Below, in pieces: positions 1-11,726 of a stretch of DNA of 64,000 nucleotides. Source of the stretch: Adineta vaga (Eukaryota; Rotifera); the NCBI GenBank assembly GCA_021613535.1, contig CP075493.1, forward strand, positions 6,014,001 to 6,078,000, in the 5' to 3' direction. Numbering within the stretch: the stretch's first letter is position 1; each line of letters opens with the position of its first letter. The translations under genes were made by a program, and so were the position numbers. The notes under the pieces were generated by a model that was given only the letters and a program-made list of their open reading frames with translations, had not been told where the DNA came from and did no database searches.

Positions 1-378
1 AACTATCTTCTTTTGGTGAAAACCGTTTTTGCGAAAGATAACGACAGTGTACGGTTTAGTAATTATGATTGATTGCGTAATGATGAGTAGTGACGTTTAT
101 ATAATGAGTCATGTTTCATCGCGAAAATACGAGAAAAAAGGAAACGTTCAGTTTGATGTAAATTATTCTATTCAGTCAAAAAATGAGTCTTGTATTACTA
201 TAATTCCCTACGAACAAAAAAGATCATATTGTCAATCAAAATAACCTGTATGTGATTTCTTTTAATTCATAATTACGCAATATAGTAGAAATTACCTAAT
301 GAGTATACACAATAATTACAATTATTAATCACTCTTCCTCGGTAGTAATCTTGTCCAATGCATACATCCCTCATCTAC
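1..378. other. Left-edge sequence without a recognised gene
   Basis: AT-rich sequence. The only open frame (29-244) is short, has no recognisable motif and no splice partner that extends it. I see no tRNA, repeat or conserved protein match by eye. It probably contains the upstream part of the promoter of the protease gene that starts at 502. Confidence 0.5.
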
Positions 379-386
379 TATAAATA
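379..386 (+). promoter_or_regulatory. TATA box of the serine protease gene
   Basis: The octamer TATAAATA lies 116 bases upstream of the protease ATG, a distance that fits a short 5' UTR. No intron is needed between it and the start codon. The assignment rests on motif and position only. Confidence 0.55.
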
Positions 387-501
387 TGGGTCTAGCTCTT
401 GGATTATTTTACAAAGTAGTTACTTACACACTCACGTACTGTGCGATAGTCACTCCAAATATTCATTTGCACTGTCTCTTCATTCTGACAGTTAAGTCAA
501 A

Positions 502-1566
502 ATGCTTGCTAATTCATTAAGACCACCTATCTCCTATGCACCAAGACCTCACATGGGATATTCAACGGGCAATTCCAGTGGATTATCAACAAAAACGATT
601 ATTTGTATTGTTGTTATATTCGTCGTTGTTCTGTTTACAATTGTGGGTGTTGTAGCGATTGCACTTGGTGTTGGTCTCGGAGTTGGCTTGAATAGATCAG
701 ACTCATCGAGTTCATCAGATGCTTCACAATCTTCAACTACCATAGGCTCTTCAGTTACTACGAGTTCGACCAGTCAATTAACAGTTTCTGCAACTACAAC
801 TACAACTACGACTACGACTACGCCATGTCCTACTTGTGGCTGCTCATCGGTTAGTATCAATTCATCACTAGCACGTATCATCAATGGAAATAATGCAATA
901 CCACATAGCTGGCCATGGATTATAGCCCTTTATAAATATGGTGGTTTTACATGTGGTGGTGCATTGATCAGTTACAAACATGTTTTAACAGCCGCTCATT
1001 GTGTATATGATTTATCACCTAGTTCTCTTACTGTCTATGCTGGTTTACATATTTTGTCTGATGCACCCACGAGTCAATATCGCGATGTATCTTCTATCTG
1101 GGTTCATCCTAGTTATACGAGAGCTAGTCTAGATTATGACATCGCCATTCTAAAGCTATCATCAGATTTCATTGGTACAGGTACGGTTAGTCTTGCTTGT
1201 CTTCCTCCAGCAAATAATTCCATACCAACTAACAATGAAAAAGCGATGGCAATTGGATGGGGTAAAATGTCCATTTCAGCCTCTATCACTGAATCAAGCA
1301 CATTGCAGCAAGTTGTTCTTCAAGTTCATAATACAGCACGTAGCTGTTATGTAGGCTCTCGAATTGATCAACAATTTTGTGCAGGATTTGGTGAGACAGG
1401 TACTTGTAGCGGTGATAGCGGAGGACCATTAATGACCAATGTCAATGGTGCATGGACACTCACTGGGGTTGTCAACTATGGACTAGAAAATTGTGATGGA
1501 AGTTCTGGTTTTGCACGAGTCTCTTACTATCGATCATTGATCGATACTCAATTAAAAACGATGTAA
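502..1566 (+). CDS. Type II membrane-anchored serine protease (S1, TTSP-like)
   Basis: Single-exon gene of 354 residues. A cytoplasmic N-terminus of about 30 residues precedes a hydrophobic segment at about 31-63, then a Ser/Thr-rich stem with a run of ten Thr, then an S1 peptidase domain. The activation site reads R-IING (about residue 129). The catalytic triad is complete: His166 in LTAAHC, Asp213 in DIAIL, Ser306 in GDSGGP. Proteolysis would take place at the cell surface after zymogen cleavage. The residue six before the catalytic Ser, which is Asp in trypsins (position 189), is Gly here, so cleavage after Lys/Arg is not expected. A chymotrypsin- or elastase-like preference is more plausible. 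The layout matches transmembrane serine proteases without extra stem modules. A TATA box lies upstream, and AATAAA occurs at 1628, about 60 bases after the stop. The physiological substrate cannot be told from sequence. Confidence 0.9.
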   Translation: MLANSLRPPISYAPRPHMGYSTGNSSGLSTKTIICIVVIFVVVLFTIVGVVAIALGVGLGVGLNRSDSSSSSDASQSSTTIGSSVTTSSTSQLTVSATTTTTTTTTTPCPTCGCSSVSINSSLARIINGNNAIPHSWPWIIALYKYGGFTCGGALISYKHVLTAAHCVYDLSPSSLTVYAGLHILSDAPTSQYRDVSSIWVHPSYTRASLDYDIAILKLSSDFIGTGTVSLACLPPANNSIPTNNEKAMAIGWGKMSISASITESSTLQQVVLQVHNTARSCYVGSRIDQQFCAGFGETGTCSGDSGGPLMTNVNGAWTLTGVVNYGLENCDGSSGFARVSYYRSLIDTQLKTM

Positions 1567-3997
1567 TTTTGGTAGTTTTTTCTTTCATATTTAATCTTAT
1601 ATACAATGTAAAATCCATTGTCTTTTAATAAATTAATATCGACAATAAGTGATAAATGTCATATTTACATATACCATAGGGAGTTATCCTATGTTTTTTA
1701 AAATGAGATTGAAAAAGAAAATCGTGTTACTTGTTCGAATCAAGTGCAAAAAAAACGAATGTGAAATAATTCAATTCAGTTTTCGTTACTGACACATACA
1801 TAAGAAAATTATAGAAATATTTTTATACATTATTATGAATTATAAGAAGTCGAAACTGTATTGTGTTCTTCGTATTCTTAGAAAATACATCGTGAGCAAT
1901 GACTGTCTAATACATCATCGATTCTATTGAATAAATCACCGAGAATATTTAATAATAAATGAACTTCCGCATAGCATTGTTGATCGTACGATTTGATACG
2001 AGTAAGGAACATTGCGTTTTTTCTCCTCTATTAATATTAGGCAATTCATTTTGTTGACGTTATCAATCTCGATTAGATACAAGTCAAGGTTATTATCTCG
2101 TAAAAAGTGTCTTTGATAGAAATATTACATGTCATTTATTGAATGCAATCAAATATCATCGATAAGTTTGTCAGAAAATAAACAAAACTTTTGATTGACA
2201 ATTGAAGAGTTAAAAATTTATCAACATCAATGTCATTGATTAACCTTTATCAAAAAAAAAAGATAACTGTGTCATATATTCTTCGTGAAGGAAAAGAACT
2301 GAAATCTAGAATAAAAAAAAAAGACAAATCTACTGTCGACAATGACTTCATGTTGAAGATGGTTGATGAGTTTCCTTTTTCTTTCACTTCACTAGTCTAC
2401 TGTGGTATCTTAATGAAAAATAATATTCATCATTTAATTAAATAATATATCTATAGAAGAGATATGTATTGAAGGTAAGAATAAAGAAAAGATTCTTATT
2501 GTCAACGATAATGTATAGTTATATATGACGTTTTTCTTTTATGTAGAATTCTTTATAGACAATAATGAATTTCAATTGAAAGAGAACAACAATAGATTCT
2601 TTTCATCTTTCAATCTGGGATTTCAAGATTGAACTTCTTCTAATAATTATCGATTTAGTTTTTATTCTATTCTCTATCTACTACACGCAAGTATTTTCTA
2701 GACAATCAATGAACGATAATAATGTAAAGTCATAACTTCGTTATTATTGATGATTATTCTTCATGGTCTTCGGAAAGACTTATTATGTATAGTCAATTGA
2801 ATAGAATAGAATAACAACATTCATCTAATTGATATGATGTCACAGACAAAATCTATCCTTCCATTCGTCTCATTTCTGTCAATGATAGAGATTTCTTTTT
2901 TCACTTGATCGAACAACATCAAAGAAAATGAAAATATAAATCATGTCGATATGAGATAGTCATAATGATTATTGCTCGAAGCCTAAACCGACTTGATTTT
3001 GATGAGATTGTTTTTAACATTATATACATAGAAAACAAAATTAAAATGGACAGCGGGCATATACGTTCTATTTCCCGCTTCTATGCTTTCTTGATATGGA
3101 TCAAGAAAATAGGCTGCTTGAGGATAGTGAATGAACGAAAGACAAAAAAGAAAAAGAATAGCTCATATTCATTCTTCTTCTTCAATCCGATAACAGATAA
3201 TGCTCTCTCTTCTATTCACGTAGTATCAATGACATTCATTCACTCGTTTACAGTTTATTTTTTTGTTATCTCATAAGTATCATTTTGTTTCTTGTAGTCG
3301 GTAAATGGTAAGGTCATGTCAATGTAAGATTTACGACAGATGTCAATTTTGTTTTCTTGAAGTTGCTTTAAGATTCATATTGTTAATTTAATATATCGTG
3401 TAGAGTGTTTTGTATTTTTCTGTTCGACATTGATGAACTAAATACGTATCGACAATTTTCTTTTTCTCATTGAGACACTCTGTTCTAATTTATGGATCGT
3501 GTCGCGACATTAATTGCATCGATTAGAGTGAGACTGTCCATCTGTCTGTGAAGGCAAAAAAGATCGCAGAGAAAGAAAGAAACAGAGAAACAGAGACGGA
3601 AAAAAGTGAGGGTCAGATTGACTTTCATCTTTACACAGAAAATGAAAACAATAGAAAGACTTTTATCTTCTTTTTTTCTCATCAAATCATCACATTCTGA
3701 CATTAAATTTCATGTTTCAGTAATTTCTCACATATGTTCTATATGCACGAGCTATCCGACAGGTGTTTGTTCCATTTTGGTGTTATTAATATAAATCTTC
3801 AATTTGAGTTTTATTCAACATAGCATGTAAAGTTAGATTTGTTGAAGATTAGTTTCTTTTGTTCTCACCGAGTGTATAGCTTGTAACGAGTGTTCATCAT
3901 TTTACTCGTTTCTTCTTCATTTTGTCGATGAGAAAAGCAGACGAGAAGAGAATAGAGAAAGTTGCTCTCTTTCATTTCTAAGTTAAACAGGTAAATG

Positions 3998-4212
3998 AAA
4001 AAAAAGAAGAAGAAGAAGAAGAAAAGACAGAATATTCTTTATATTAAATATTTGCATCTTCTATCCCAAGGTGAACATATTTCTGTCACTTATCCTTTCG
4101 CCAGTTGCATTTTTTTTGGGTAAGTAAGTATTCAAGTACCACTTTTAGATCGTTCTTCCAACATAATTGAAGTCTATCATTGTTCTGTCCTTCTTCTTCT
4201 TCTTCTTTTTTT
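3998..4212. repeat. Inverted pair of AAG and TTC microsatellite tracts
   Basis: A purine tract of A-run plus (AAG)n at about 3998-4025 is matched about 165 bases later by its complement, (TTC)n plus a T-run, at about 4191-4212. The two tracts could pair as a long hairpin. No gene lies between them. Confidence 0.75.
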
Positions 4213-4662
4213 ATAGATTCATTTACATCTGTTATTATTATGATTGTATTTGTAGACAATTTTGTCATCGATGTAAGTCGAACGTAAATAGACGAAGTTT
4301 CTTTTCTCTTCAGATAACATCTTAAGATTACCTTGAGAATGTCTGTCTGATCGATAATTGTTCTCGATGAACTCAATCGATCATTTAAGAGAAGATCTCA
4401 AGTGTAGAGTAAACATTGCATTGATTTTTTTTGTTTTTGTTATCTATTTCATCGTATTATTATTATTTTTTCTTTTGTGTGTCTTCAGCTTCATTCATTT
4501 TGTATGTTCAATTGAGTAGTAATCGAATGAAATTTATTATACAAGAAGAAATTTCGACAGTGCCATTTCTTCTCAAATTTCCAATAGAATTGATTACGAT
4601 CGAACAGACATAAGATATAATTGTTTCATTCTATTGTATTATATTGTACAGTAAAAATGACA

Positions 4663-4685
4663 CAGACGGACAGACGGACAGACAG
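4663..4685 (+). repeat. Short imperfect GACA/GGACA tandem repeat
   Basis: Alternating CAGACGGA-type units of about 8 bases followed by GACAG. Simple sequence with no evident function. Confidence 0.7.
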
Positions 4686-5600
4686 AAAGAATTTATACAA
4701 GTGTAGAATCAGTAAGTAAACATTGCGTTCATTTTTTTTTGAACATGAATTTGTTCATCTCTTCTCCCTTTGCTTGATGTCAAGGTTAATCTTCTCATCA
4801 GGCTTAAAATTTTCTACATGAATCAATATTCTTAATGTTCAATTATCTTTGCCTTTCTTTCTTTCTTTCTTTTTTGATAAGTTGAGAAACTTTTTCGGTT
4901 AATTACAATAATGCTTACTCATCACATAAAGGCCATTTTTCGAATGGCTCATCAATCATTCGATGCCTGCTGTGTGTCGGTCATCAAGGTTACTTATTGA
5001 CCAGCATATCTAAAAACATTCTCTACTTGGAAAGAATAAGATATGAACGAAACCTCCCTTTTCTTTTCTTCTTACCGGTCAGTCAGTCAGTCATCTATAC
5101 ATTGAACAAGACGTACACTCGATTTTTTTTTCGTTTTCTCTCTAATCTTGTTCACTTACGTATATACATATACATCACGAAATGAAATCATTTATCAAGA
5201 CTTGAACTACACTTTGCGTAACATGACAAGTAGTTCTTTCTCATAAGACATATGAAGCCTATATAGATCATAATTTCATTTTAAATGTTTCTCCACCCTC
5301 TTGTCTCCCGTCTAAACTAATCCAATCAACATGTCATTGTTACACAGTAGGATATCAGTTTGATTAGCATTTTATTTAATCACTTGTTTGAAAGATATTG
5401 ATACATAATGATTATTATCAAAAAATGCCATCTTTATATAAACACTCTTCGAAATTTTACACTTGATATCGACAATGATAAATGGTTAAATCAAATCTTC
5501 CTCATCTGATTTCATTCATTTCGTATTCTAACAGACACCTGTTAAGATAGACAATTGATTCGATTTTTTCTTTCTCTTTTCCCATACGTTGATGGAAAGA

Positions 5601-5618
5601 TATATATATATATATATA
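5601..5618. repeat. (TA)9 microsatellite upstream of the receptor gene
   Basis: Eighteen bases of alternating TA, 57 bases before the receptor start codon. Similar TA tracts occur near 8377, 20013, 46783 and 63363, so this is common simple sequence in the window and need not be a promoter element. Confidence 0.8.
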
Positions 5619-5674
5619 ACGATCGATGTGATATTTTAGATACATATAGATTTTTTCTTCTCTGCAAGTGAAAC

Positions 5675-8319
5675 ATGTGGAGAATCATCTTACTTCTGGT
5701 GTTGTACGATGGAATGTTAGTTAAATCAATGGAATTGAGTAAGTATTGCATTTCGAATAGATCGATTCATTTGAAAAATATAACATTTTCTTTTTCCTCT
5801 TTTAGAAAGTATGAATTCATGTCAAATTCCACTTTTATCTACTGCAAAAATTCTTACAAGTAGTACAGATTTAAGCTCAAATACATGGTGTCCTTCATCA
5901 TCCGATCTTGATCGATATTTAATTTTTTCATTATCAAATTTAACATATATTACACGTTTCAATATGAAATCATTATCATCCCAAATACATTATTTTCTTG
6001 AATATACACGTGATAATTCTATTAATGAATATACAACATGGCGTTCCTATCCTGTGGTAAATAATCAAGATGAAACAATTCAATTGAATCCACCAATGAT
6101 AGCAAAATATATTCGAATACGAATTAAACAAAAACAAATAAATCTATGTATTCAAGTCGAATTTTTCGGATGTGGATTTACGGATGGGGTGGTTTCTTAT
6201 AGTATGTTACAAGGTGCTAGTCAACTTGAAGATGATACCTATGATGGGCAATATAATGAAAAAAGTCGTTATTTATATGGTAAAAATAATTCTAATTGAA
6301 GAAATAATAAGATTATATTATTGTTTATTTAGATGGTCTCGGTCAATTATCCGATGGTCAAACAGGACCTGATAATCATGAAGATCTTGGTGGACTTCAA
6401 TGGGTAAGAAGTTGTTTTTTGTTTTCGATTTTAAATAATAGAAATTGAAATTTATATTTCTAATTAAGGTTGGTTGGCGTAGACCACGTTCAGCCAAACA
6501 AAATTACTCCATTGAAATTCTATTTAAATTTGATGCTTTACGAAACTTTTCACGTTTGACCATTCATGCAAATAATTATTATCCAAAAAAAATCTATGTT
6601 TTTCGTTCAGTTATGATTGAGTTTCTTTACAATGAAAATTCAACATTTCTAACTTATAATCATCAACGTGATGATCAATTTGAAATGGCACGACCGATTA
6701 TGATTGATTTGAAAAATCAAATTGCTTCACAATTAAAAATTCATTTCTTTTTTGATAGCAGTTGGATTTTGATCAGTGAAATGACATTCGATTCATTTAT
6801 TGTCCCAACTCAAACATCGATCAAAACAGAACAAACATCACAATCAGCTTTTATTCTTATTTGTATATTAATGATGATTATGATTGTTATATTAATTATA
6901 ATTATTATTCTAATTCGATCTATAATTAAGAATAATTCACAGAAGAAAAACTGTTATTTATCACCAATACATAATCAAACAAATTCATCCGCATCAACAA
7001 CATCAAGTGAAATCGATGGAACTTCTTCACATCATCGTTATGCAACAATCGGACCAATTCATCCGTATTCATTTTCAGCAAAGCGAAATAATACATCTCC
7101 TTCGTATACAAAATTACTTCCAACAACAGCAACAACTTTAGTGCGATCACCAACATTAATTCAACAAAATCATATTGAAGGTATTTGTGGTAATAGTACA
7201 TATGGTACACAACGAATATTTACATTTGATACCAGTCAACATCAATTTATACCAAGTCATCATGTTTATATTACACAAAGAGTTGAAAATCGACATCAAA
7301 TTTTTGGAGGAGGAGAGGTAACTATATTTAACCGAATTGAATCAATCTTTTCAAAGACACATCATAATCTTTCGGTACATTTTTATTAAGATTTGTTATG
7401 GTAATCTGCAAGTTAATCAATCACCAATACCAATTACTATTCGACGTTTACTGCCAAATGCTTCCGTTCAATCGAAGTAAATATGAAATCATTTCAATCT
7501 CATACAATACGAACTTTTTCCTTTCTTTTTTAGAATTTCATTCTACAATGAAATTAGTCTTTTAACATCTCTTTGTCATCCAAATATTGTTCATGCATAT
7601 GGTTTCTGTTCTGAACCTACAATTTCTCTTCTAACTGAATCATTCGATAGTTCATCAATGGATCTTTATCAATATCTTCAACATCATAAAAACGAACAAC
7701 CGGACGAATCAACTCTTTACACAACGACTGTTTTCTTTGCAACACAAATTTCATCAGCTTTAGCCTATTTAGAATCCTTACATATCTGTCATCGAGATAT
7801 CGCAGCACGAAATTGTTTAGTTTCACTTAATCTCAATGTAAAATTATATGATTTAGCAATGTGTAATGAAATGTATGCCGATGATTATGTATTAGTATCG
7901 TCTGTTGGAAGTGAAAATAAACAAACACGAAGACCTATTCGTTGGTGTGCTTGGGAAACAATCTGTTTGGTAAGATAGTATTATTTCATTTTGAAAATAA
8001 ATTCAACTTCTCATCATTCTAGAATCAATTCACTTCAAAATCTGATGTTTTTTCATTTGGCATTTTACTTTGGGAAATGTTAACATTAGCTGAACGACCA
8101 CATAGTTTATTAGATGATGAACAAGTTCTCTTCAATTTAAACAATACAACTCATTCTCTAATGATTCCATCATATGCAGCCGATTTAACAGATCTTATTT
8201 TATCATGTTGGCGAAAATATGATTATGATCGACCTGCATTTTATCAAATAAATCATCTATTGAATCAACTACAACAATTATTATCAATGAAATCGAATAA
8301 TTATCAACAGATAGATTGA
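5675..8319 (+). CDS. Discoidin domain receptor-like protein with degenerate tyrosine kinase domain
   Basis: Seven exons: 5675-5738, 5806-6279, 6333-6403, 6469-7317, 7391-7476, 7534-7969, 8023-8319; 758 residues. Order: signal peptide, discoidin (F5/8C) domain starting near C-Q-I-P-L, the DDR-specific second domain (motif DGLGQLSDG, then VGWRRP), a transmembrane helix at about 331-354, a Ser/Thr/Asn-rich juxtamembrane stretch, and a C-terminal kinase domain. DDRs are collagen receptors, so a matrix-sensing role is likely. The kinase keeps the helix-C Glu521, HRD 601-603 with HRDIAARN, and a DDR-like tail. The glycine loop is altered (FGGGEICYG), the ATP-binding Lys is Arg504 (ITIR) and DFG reads DLA at 621-623. 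Only one clear activation-loop Tyr remains. A pseudokinase or weak kinase is therefore likely. The gene converges on the octanoyltransferase gene. Confidence 0.85.
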
Positions 8320-8486
8320 ATTGTATTATTATTTGACATTTAATTCTAACCCGGTTGTGATCTTTTTCTCTCTTTATATATATATATATATGTGTGTGTG
8401 CTTTTAAATACATGCTAGTGACAAAGATTGATTAAAAATTATTATAAATAATGCCAATGAATGAAAATCATAAAGAATATAGTTAT

Positions 8487-11130
8487 CTATAAATTCGATT
8501 TCACAAATGATGTTTTTACTTCAATTAAAGTATGTTTAATTGAATTTGCCAATGTTTGTGCATCTGTATCTGGACAACTTCGATAAGCAGTAACAACAAA
8601 TGTTGTTCTACAATAAATAAATTATTCATAATAATCTAGACATATCGGTATTTGTTACTTACGCATCATTACCAATGCGATAGAAAACTCCATAGCCATT
8701 CCAACACATTGCTGAAGTTCCACCAACAGTTGTACTAAAACCACAACAACTTGTTGATAATAGAAAATTACCATTTCCACCACTACAAATAAATTAATAA
8801 TTTCATATCAGTAGATATTTCATCATCATCTTCATACCTTTCTACCCATGATGGATCATTGGTAAGTTCAAATGGTTGACCAGTTAAGGAAGCTATCATA
8901 CTTAAACCGAATAAATGTCGATCACAACCTTGATTTTCCGATGCTTCACTCATCAATTGTTGATGACGTTTAGCAGCAAGAAGAAACAATTGTCTTCGAT
9001 CTTTATCCTACATATCAATTGTCAGACGATCATAGATCTAAAAATTTCAATATTACTGAATATTGTTCTTGTTGATTAGTCATTGATCGACACCATGCAA
9101 GTACTTCATTTGTACATGTTCGTAATGTTTCTGTTCTTCCACGAAAGAATTTTCGCGTTGATGCTGTTTCATAGGTTGGTGCTGGTTTATATTTATGTAT
9201 TTTAAAATAAGCTAATTGAAGACATAATTGAAAAAATGTATCAGGATGGATATGAACATATTGTTTAATATCTTCTTTCGTACATTGATGTACACTAGTT
9301 ACTAAAAGATCGATATCAGCTGTTGAACGATTGAATAAAGTAATTGCACGTTCAATCGAAGCCCTTACATAGTCATCATGTATGAAGACTAATTCTTGAA
9401 CTGTTTCTTCATTGTATAATGTAGAAAGTATTGGCCATGAAGTAATTTTTTCAAGAGAATCAATATGATGTTGTATAAGATCACCGATTTGTAATGGAAT
9501 CAAACCTTCATAAGCCGAATGCTATAGTTTGAAAGATATCTAATCATAAATCATCATTATAAAATGATTTTTACATCACTGTTTGTTGCGATAAGACCAT
9601 TGCGAGTAACAATAAAGAGCATAGATCGATCAAACCAACGTGATTGAGGATTTTTTAACATGCTGATACTTGCAAGCTAAAAATATACTTTGATTAGCTT
9701 CGTGTATATTAACCAGCATCTGTTGTGTATGAGATAAAAATGATTTCAGACCAAAAATGTATGATAAAGAAACATATCTCTGGTAATTCTATGCCTTATA
9801 TTCGTTTCTGAAGACAGACTTTTTAATAGGAAAATATTTGTCGTTTTACAATTCATAATATAATGTCTATGCAAATAGTTGAAAAACATGACTTTCATTT
9901 CTAGTTCATGTTAAACAAATATTAATGATTATGTTCACAGAAGAAGAAAAAAAACTATCCTTTGCCTCTTAAATGCATAGTTTTTAATTGCAAACTTAAC
10001 AAACATTACTTTACCTCTGTTAAACTCTCGGTACTTTCATTATCAAATGCATAGACAGCTAATGCTTGTTCAATAATTTGAAGATTTTTTCGATTGCGTT
10101 CATTCATTTGACATAAATGATCACGGACCTAAAATTCCTTCAAATTTAACTTACAAAATCATTCGTTCATTTTAACTGACATCTGCCCAATCATCACGTG
10201 GTAATGCTGTCAATGCACCTATGCCTAGGCCAGGATTTGTCTCACTTCGTTTCATAATATCTTCTAATCTTTGTAGAATTTCCGGTGGTGTTAAAAGTTT
10301 TCCGAATTGATACAGATCAAAAGTATACAATCGACCATGATGTATAACAACCACATGCGTTGGTGGAGATTTGACATCTTCTGAAACTAGATAATAACAG
10401 AAAGACAAAAAAGATTTAGAAACTAAACACTTTTATTTTCATTTCAACAAACCAGTACGAAAACAAGTTGATAATTCATCACATTCTCTATGTGGAATAC
10501 GACATGTATTAAAATAATGTTTATATTGATACATTGTCAATGGATGTTTACCCATGTATGATATTGGATAACGTTCTCTGAAAACGAAAACCAAATTTCA
10601 TTTTATGTGATCTATCGATATAAATATAAGTACTCGCGAATCGTTTGAAATACAATTGCACAAGCATGCATATGAATGCATGTTCGTTCAAGTTGAGAAT
10701 CTACTTTTGGTTCTATTAAACAATTGAAACCTATCATATTCATAATTGGTACAATTGGTAAACGCCATTTGAAATAAATTTCTTCATCCCACCATTTTGC
10801 TAACTAATTCAATGAATAGATATATTTCATTGGTATGAAGATCTTACCCAATTTCTTTCTCGCTGTGTCTCAATTCTTATTTTCAATTGTTCGTGTAAAT
10901 CTCGACCGATTCCTTTCGCAAATTGTTCAACAATTTGTTTCGTTTTATTATAATCATTTTCATCAACAACAGCTCGTACTAAAAATATATACATTGACAT
11001 CGAATTTACGAAGACTTTTTTTCATGATTTTCCTCTATATACCAGAATCAAGATAACGTTCAAGTGTATGTTCCAATGTTGGCAATGGCAATGACGGTAG
11101 ATTATTATCGCATTCAAATGTTTTCTTCAT
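8487..11130 (-). CDS. CROT: Peroxisomal carnitine O-octanoyltransferase-like
   Basis: Eleven exons on the minus strand: 11130-11043, 10978-10848, 10803-10634, 10577-10453, 10386-10181, 10128-10015, 9676-9575, 9521-9057, 9007-8838, 8782-8663, 8607-8487; 603 residues against about 612 in vertebrates. The N-terminus NNLPSLPLPTLEHTLERYL is the choline/carnitine acyltransferase start. The catalytic His is His313 in NSDHSAYEG. Downstream motifs TRKFFRGRTETLR and GGNGNFLLSTS are those of CROT more than of CrAT or CPT. The enzyme moves medium-chain acyl groups between CoA and carnitine so that products of peroxisomal oxidation can leave. The C-terminal tripeptide SNL could act as a weak PTS1 signal (inference). 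One intron is long (10014-9677). The start lies 596 bases from the ceramide synthase start on the other strand. Confidence 0.9.
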
Positions 11131-11726
11131 TGTTCTTTTATGACTTCAACAAGTATGTATATGTATGTATGTGTTTATTTGTCTAGAAAGAGAAAAAAAT
11201 CGCTTTTGTAGATAACAAGAAAGATATGATCTATTACATGTATTCAAAATGCTATTCTTTGATATCGAGATGTGTGTTTACATGATGATAATGTGTAGAA
11301 CATGATTCGAATATATCTAAATCATACAATTAAGATTGAATTGAATCAATTCATTTTATCATATTTTCTTTCCATGTAAGTAAGTAGTAGTAGTCTTTGA
11401 CAGGTTTTTCTTTTCAAAAACCAATAAAATCATTTTCATCGAAAAAATAATCTTCACTAGCGCCATCCGAATTCTTTCTTGATTGGCCGATTCACGCTAA
11501 CGATGGACAGACAAGCAGGCAGAAGAAGAAAAAAAAAGGGAGAACTCAATTTTAGCAAGATAGAAGAAGATGACTAACTAAATAAACATATCATGCTTTT
11601 CTTTTCATTCCATTTCTTTTGCATTTTCTTTTAGATCATGATTTAAGAAAATATCGAAATGTTCTTTTCATTGAAATATGTGATTTAAATTTGCTGTTTT
11701 CTTTTCTTCTTGCTTTTCCTTTGAAT
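11131..11726. other. Divergent intergenic region between CROT-like and ceramide synthase genes
   Basis: The two genes diverge from this 596-base stretch, so it must hold both promoters. A pyrimidine-rich stretch ending in TTTTAG at about 11630-11635 could be the acceptor of a 5' UTR intron, or a trans-splice site, in front of the ceramide synthase start. No TATA box stands out. Confidence 0.5.

Larger units (their letters stand above)
1567..5674. other. 4.1 kb intergenic region, no gene recognised
   Basis: The open frames here are short and low in complexity, and none shows a protein family or joins others through good splice sites. The region holds simple repeats, listed separately. It ends at the receptor gene, so the right half may contain its promoter and untranslated exons. 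I could not place a transcription start. Confidence 0.5.

Noticed and set aside
1567-5674. Several open frames of 60-100 codons on both strands
   Set aside because: Their products are low-complexity, with no family motif, no consistent splice partners and no gene-like codon pattern.
8377-8400. TA/TG microsatellite between converging genes as a regulatory element
   Set aside because: It is simple sequence in a 3' to 3' gap, and similar tracts are scattered through the window.
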